NCBI RefSeq assembly: GCF_000425725.1
Contig: NZ_KE384441.1
Location: forward strand, 339,176-403,175
Direction of reading: 5' to 3'
Length of the DNA: 64,000 nt
Source of the DNA: Halomonas halocynthiae DSM 14573
GTDB lineage: Bacteria; Pseudomonadota; Gammaproteobacteria; Pseudomonadales; Halomonadaceae
Shown: positions 61,834-64,000 of the stretch, piece after piece
Layout of the letters: every line of letters begins with the position of its first letter
Numbering within the stretch: position 1 is the first letter of the stretch
Program-made: the position numbers and the translations under genes
The notes under the pieces: model-generated
Databases searched by the model: none
Seen by the model: the letters and a program-made list of their open reading frames with translations, nothing else
What the model was told of the DNA's origin: nothing

Positions 61834-62825
61834 GAGCCCAGTACCCAGCGACGCAATGCTTTGCAGCCCTGTGCCCAGCGAGATGCGTGGTGTTGAGCAA
61901 GGTACGTTATGCTGCGCTGTTTTAATACCTTAGGGTTGGCTGCTAAGCGCTCTACCGCCAGCCAGCGGTTCCACTCACTGACGACCCCCCAGCAAGGGTC
62001 CGAAAGCTGAGCGTTGGGAAGCCGGTAGTGGAAGGTTGGGCGAGGCTGAACCAGTGGGCCGCTCAGCAGGGGGTGAGGGTGCTCGGGGGCCACAAAAGCA
62101 AACAGAGGTAGCAGGTCCAGTTCACGGTTGCGGGTCGGGTTGTAGTGCAGGTAGTCATCAATCAGTGTGGGTAAGTTGGGCGCATAGTCTGGGGCCAATA
62201 CAAGCGAGGAATAATCGTAAGGAAAGGGGTTGGCATGAGGCAGTACTTCACGGGTAATATCCACTTGAATTTGGTCGCGCAGCCAGGTCGCCAGCAACAG
62301 ATAAGCCCTGATATGTGCAAGGATGGTATCCACGCTGAGACTCGGTAGCTCAGGGTTGAGGTGCAAGCCAAAACCGTAGAGAAGGCTGGCATCGGTACCT
62401 TTGGCACCATGTTCTCGCAATACATGGAATAAGTTGTCCAGTGCGCCAAGCGCGTTCCAAGGGGTTGGCGGGCAGACAATTTCGGTTGGTACCAAGCCTG
62501 TGGCAACATCGCCAATGAGCTCGCGAATGCGGCCGTGAAACTCTTTGCGCACGCGCTCCCACTCGCTGTCATCAGACGTTGATGGGTGCATTATTCGCTC
62601 ATCAGGGTGAGCATATTGGGAATCGAGTTCAATGCGAAAGTCACCCCACTGGGTGTTGTGTACCCATAAGCGGTGAGGACTAGAAGCCTCTAGCTGGCCG
62701 CCAAACAGGCGATGGATCAGCTCTGCAGTGGTACGAGGTGGAAGCCCCGCAAACTCGATTTCAACCCCCACACGGCGATAGTCGCCTGTTGCATTGCGTT
62801 CCGTGGGCGGCGATTGTGTTGTCAT
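61830..62825 (-). CDS. Amidoligase family protein (glutamine synthetase-like fold)
   Basis: Protein of 331 aa from ATG 62825 (AGGATG upstream). The N-terminus VGVEIEFAGLPPRTTAELIH and DFRIELDSQY show the acidic metal-binding strands of the Amidoligase_2 family, a glutamine synthetase-like group predicted to join carboxyl and amino groups with ATP. Other family blocks: LVPTEIVCPPTPWNALGALD, and GFGLHLNPELPSLSVDTILA. Comparative-genomics work on amidoligases predicted systems making novel peptide-like metabolites; gene pairs with class-I amidotransferases are part of that picture. Here the partner gene is fused by a 4-bp overlap. Substrates unknown. Confidence 0.78.
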   Translation of the reverse strand: MTTQSPPTERNATGDYRRVGVEIEFAGLPPRTTAELIHRLFGGQLEASSPHRLWVHNTQWGDFRIELDSQYAHPDERIMHPSTSDDSEWERVRKEFHGRIRELIGDVATGLVPTEIVCPPTPWNALGALDNLFHVLREHGAKGTDASLLYGFGLHLNPELPSLSVDTILAHIRAYLLLATWLRDQIQVDITREVLPHANPFPYDYSSLVLAPDYAPNLPTLIDDYLHYNPTRNRELDLLPLFAFVAPEHPHPLLSGPLVQPRPTFHYRLPNAQLSDPCWGVVSEWNRWLAVERLAANPKVLKQRSITYLAQHHASRWAQGCKALRRWVLGS

Positions 62826-62940
62826 AGCGTCATCCTGTGAAACGGTGAAGCATCGTGTCGAGCAGGCTAACATACTGCGAGATAACGTCAGGGTTGGGTA
62901 GACAGTAGCGCCAGTGGATCCGAAAAGGAAAGGAGATTTA

Positions 62941-64000
62941 ATGTCGCGTTTTGCGCCGTGCCGTCTGGCTGGATTTGCCGGGCTCTTGATCTTGTTGATG
63001 CTGTCCCTGGTGTGCTCGCCAGCCGCATCGGCCCAGACCTTGCCGTTTGGCATTGGTGGCAGTGACAAACCAGAGCAAGGGCCAAGTGCCCAAGAGCTTC
63101 AGCAGTCGTTGGACCAAGTCATTGGGGTGCTACAGAATGAAGCACAGCGTAACCAGCTGCTTGATGAGCTTGAAGCGTTGCGAGAAGCCAATAACCAGGT
63201 GCGTGACAAAGAGAGCCTGACCACCCAACAAGGGCTGCTGGGAGCTCTAGCAGAAACCTTTACTGACCTAGGAGAACAAGCTAGCTCAGACCAATCACCA
63301 CTGGTGGAGTGGAAACGACAGTTAAAGGAAGGCTGGGTTGACTGGACAGGCTTGTTAATGACCACCGGCAATTCCGAGCTGGCAAAATTTACGGTTAACC
63401 TGGTGGTGTTGCTGTCGATATGGGTTGGTTTTCTGGTGCTGTTTATTGCATTGGGACGCATTATTGCAGCGCGTAATAACTGGCCGCTTGATTTGCCAAG
63501 AGAGCCGAAGGGCGGTTTGATGGTTTTCCATTTCTTACGCCGTTTGCTGCCTTGGGCGTTATCGTTTGCTGTTACCTTGGGTATTGCCCAACTCCTCCCA
63601 GAAAGCGCTGGGCGGATGGTCGGGTTAGTTCTTGCGTATGTGGCGCTGTGCGGCCGAGTGCTATCTGTTGTTGTAGAAACGGTAATTTCAGTCTTTACCA
63701 GTGGACACCGTTTTACAGCGGTGCACTTGCTGCACCGCGGCAGTTTACGGCCATTGTTTCTTATCGGTGCCTTTATTGCGCTGGGTGATGCGCTTAATAC
63801 GGCGCGAATTATCGACATCATGGGCGAAGACCTTGCCGGGCTAATGTCTGTACTGAGCAATATTCTCGCAGCAGTTCTCAGTATTCGCTTCATTATTCGC
63901 TTTAAGCGACCTATCAGCCATTTGATTACTAATCGCTCTTATTCAGACCGTCGTGATGCGAGCAGTGCAATAGAAATGGTGCGCGTTCTGGGTGGGCTCT
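62941..64000 (+). CDS. Mechanosensitive ion channel family protein (MscS/YbiO-like), 3' end outside window
   Basis: An uninterrupted frame of 353 codons runs off the right edge. ATG 62941 has AAAGGAGA 6 nt upstream. Signal peptide-like start: [20 protein letters not shown], cleaved near ASAQ. A coiled-coil periplasmic part (about 35-130) is followed by membrane helices: VNLVVLLSIWVGFLVLFIAL (about 153-172), LPWALSFAVTLGIAQLLP, MVGLVLAYVALCGRVLSVVV and others. The MscS pore domain must lie beyond the window. It is divergent from the amidoligase gene. Confidence 0.75.
   Translation, partial: MSRFAPCRLAGFAGLLILLMLSLVCSPAASAQTLPFGIGGSDKPEQGPSAQELQQSLDQVIGVLQNEAQRNQLLDELEALREANNQVRDKESLTTQQGLLGALAETFTDLGEQASSDQSPLVEWKRQLKEGWVDWTGLLMTTGNSELAKFTVNLVVLLSIWVGFLVLFIALGRIIAARNNWPLDLPREPKGGLMVFHFLRRLLPWALSFAVTLGIAQLLPESAGRMVGLVLAYVALCGRVLSVVVETVISVFTSGHRFTAVHLLHRGSLRPLFLIGAFIALGDALNTARIIDIMGEDLAGLMSVLSNILAAVLSIRFIIRFKRPISHLITNRSYSDRRDASSAIEMVRVLGGL

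Noticed and set aside
63099..63893. Open frame of 264 codons on the minus strand at the right end
   Set aside because: It is antisense to the mechanosensitive channel gene, which has a ribosome site, a signal peptide and membrane helices; the antisense protein is Ser/Thr/Arg-rich.

Overview
The window looks like chromosome from a moderately halophilic gammaproteobacterium of the Halomonadaceae (Halomonas/Vreelandella type). The main reason is a complete ectoine-degradation set, doeA-doeB-doeX-doeC-doeD, with protein lengths (399, 337, 156, 493 and 472 aa) close to the Halomonas elongata set as I remember it. A TRAP transporter paired with a universal stress protein gene also fits. This is inferred by reading; no database search was run. 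I see no rRNA, tRNA, CRISPR array, intact insertion sequence or prophage.

Layout. (1) 1-5.5 kb: the 3' part of a multicomponent phenol hydroxylase operon (end of a probable dmpM, then dmpN, dmpO, dmpP), catechol 1,2-dioxygenase catA, decayed remnants of catB and catC, and an outer-membrane protein of the aromatic-degradation type. Phenol can be taken to cis,cis-muconate by genes here, but the next two steps are broken. (2) 5.6-13.3 kb: an IutA-like TonB-dependent receptor, a membrane alpha/beta hydrolase, a MOSC protein, a YueJ-type nicotinamidase and an unusually long isocitrate dehydrogenase with an internal duplication. (3) 13.8-18.5 kb: a TAXI-type TRAP transporter with its own UspA, and a CreA lipoprotein. 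(4) 18.9-25.0 kb: a probable alcohol-sensing and oxidation module: FIST sensor, hybrid histidine kinase, LuxR-type response regulator, ExaC/AldB-type aldehyde dehydrogenase and AdhP-type alcohol dehydrogenase. (5) 25.1-32.5 kb: a Spy-like periplasmic protein with BaeSR, LysO, a DUF3108 protein, GhrA and a MocR-type regulator. (6) 32.7-38.7 kb: the doe genes, divergent from the MocR gene across a strong inverted repeat. (7) 38.8-46.1 kb: a YnjBCD-type ABC importer, a SulP anion transporter with a tandem-Usp protein, RidA and a small orphan protein. (8) 46.2-55.2 kb: an iron-siderophore locus (LysR, catecholate-type TonB receptor, two binding proteins, two FecCD permeases, ATPase, siderophore-interacting reductase) with Fur-box-like sites. 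(9) 55.2-64 kb: a mutarotase, FUSC transporter, class-I amidotransferase and ArgE in one run; DUF1415; an amidoligase translationally coupled to a PuuD-type amidotransferase; and a mechanosensitive channel gene that leaves the window.

The strongest candidates for new biology are the amidoligase/amidotransferase pair, the MocR regulator with its operator-like repeats beside the ectoine catabolic genes, the 580-residue isocitrate dehydrogenase with Asp-Leu at the cofactor-discriminating position, and the FIST-linked kinase module. The catB/catC remnants are a clear case of pathway erosion.
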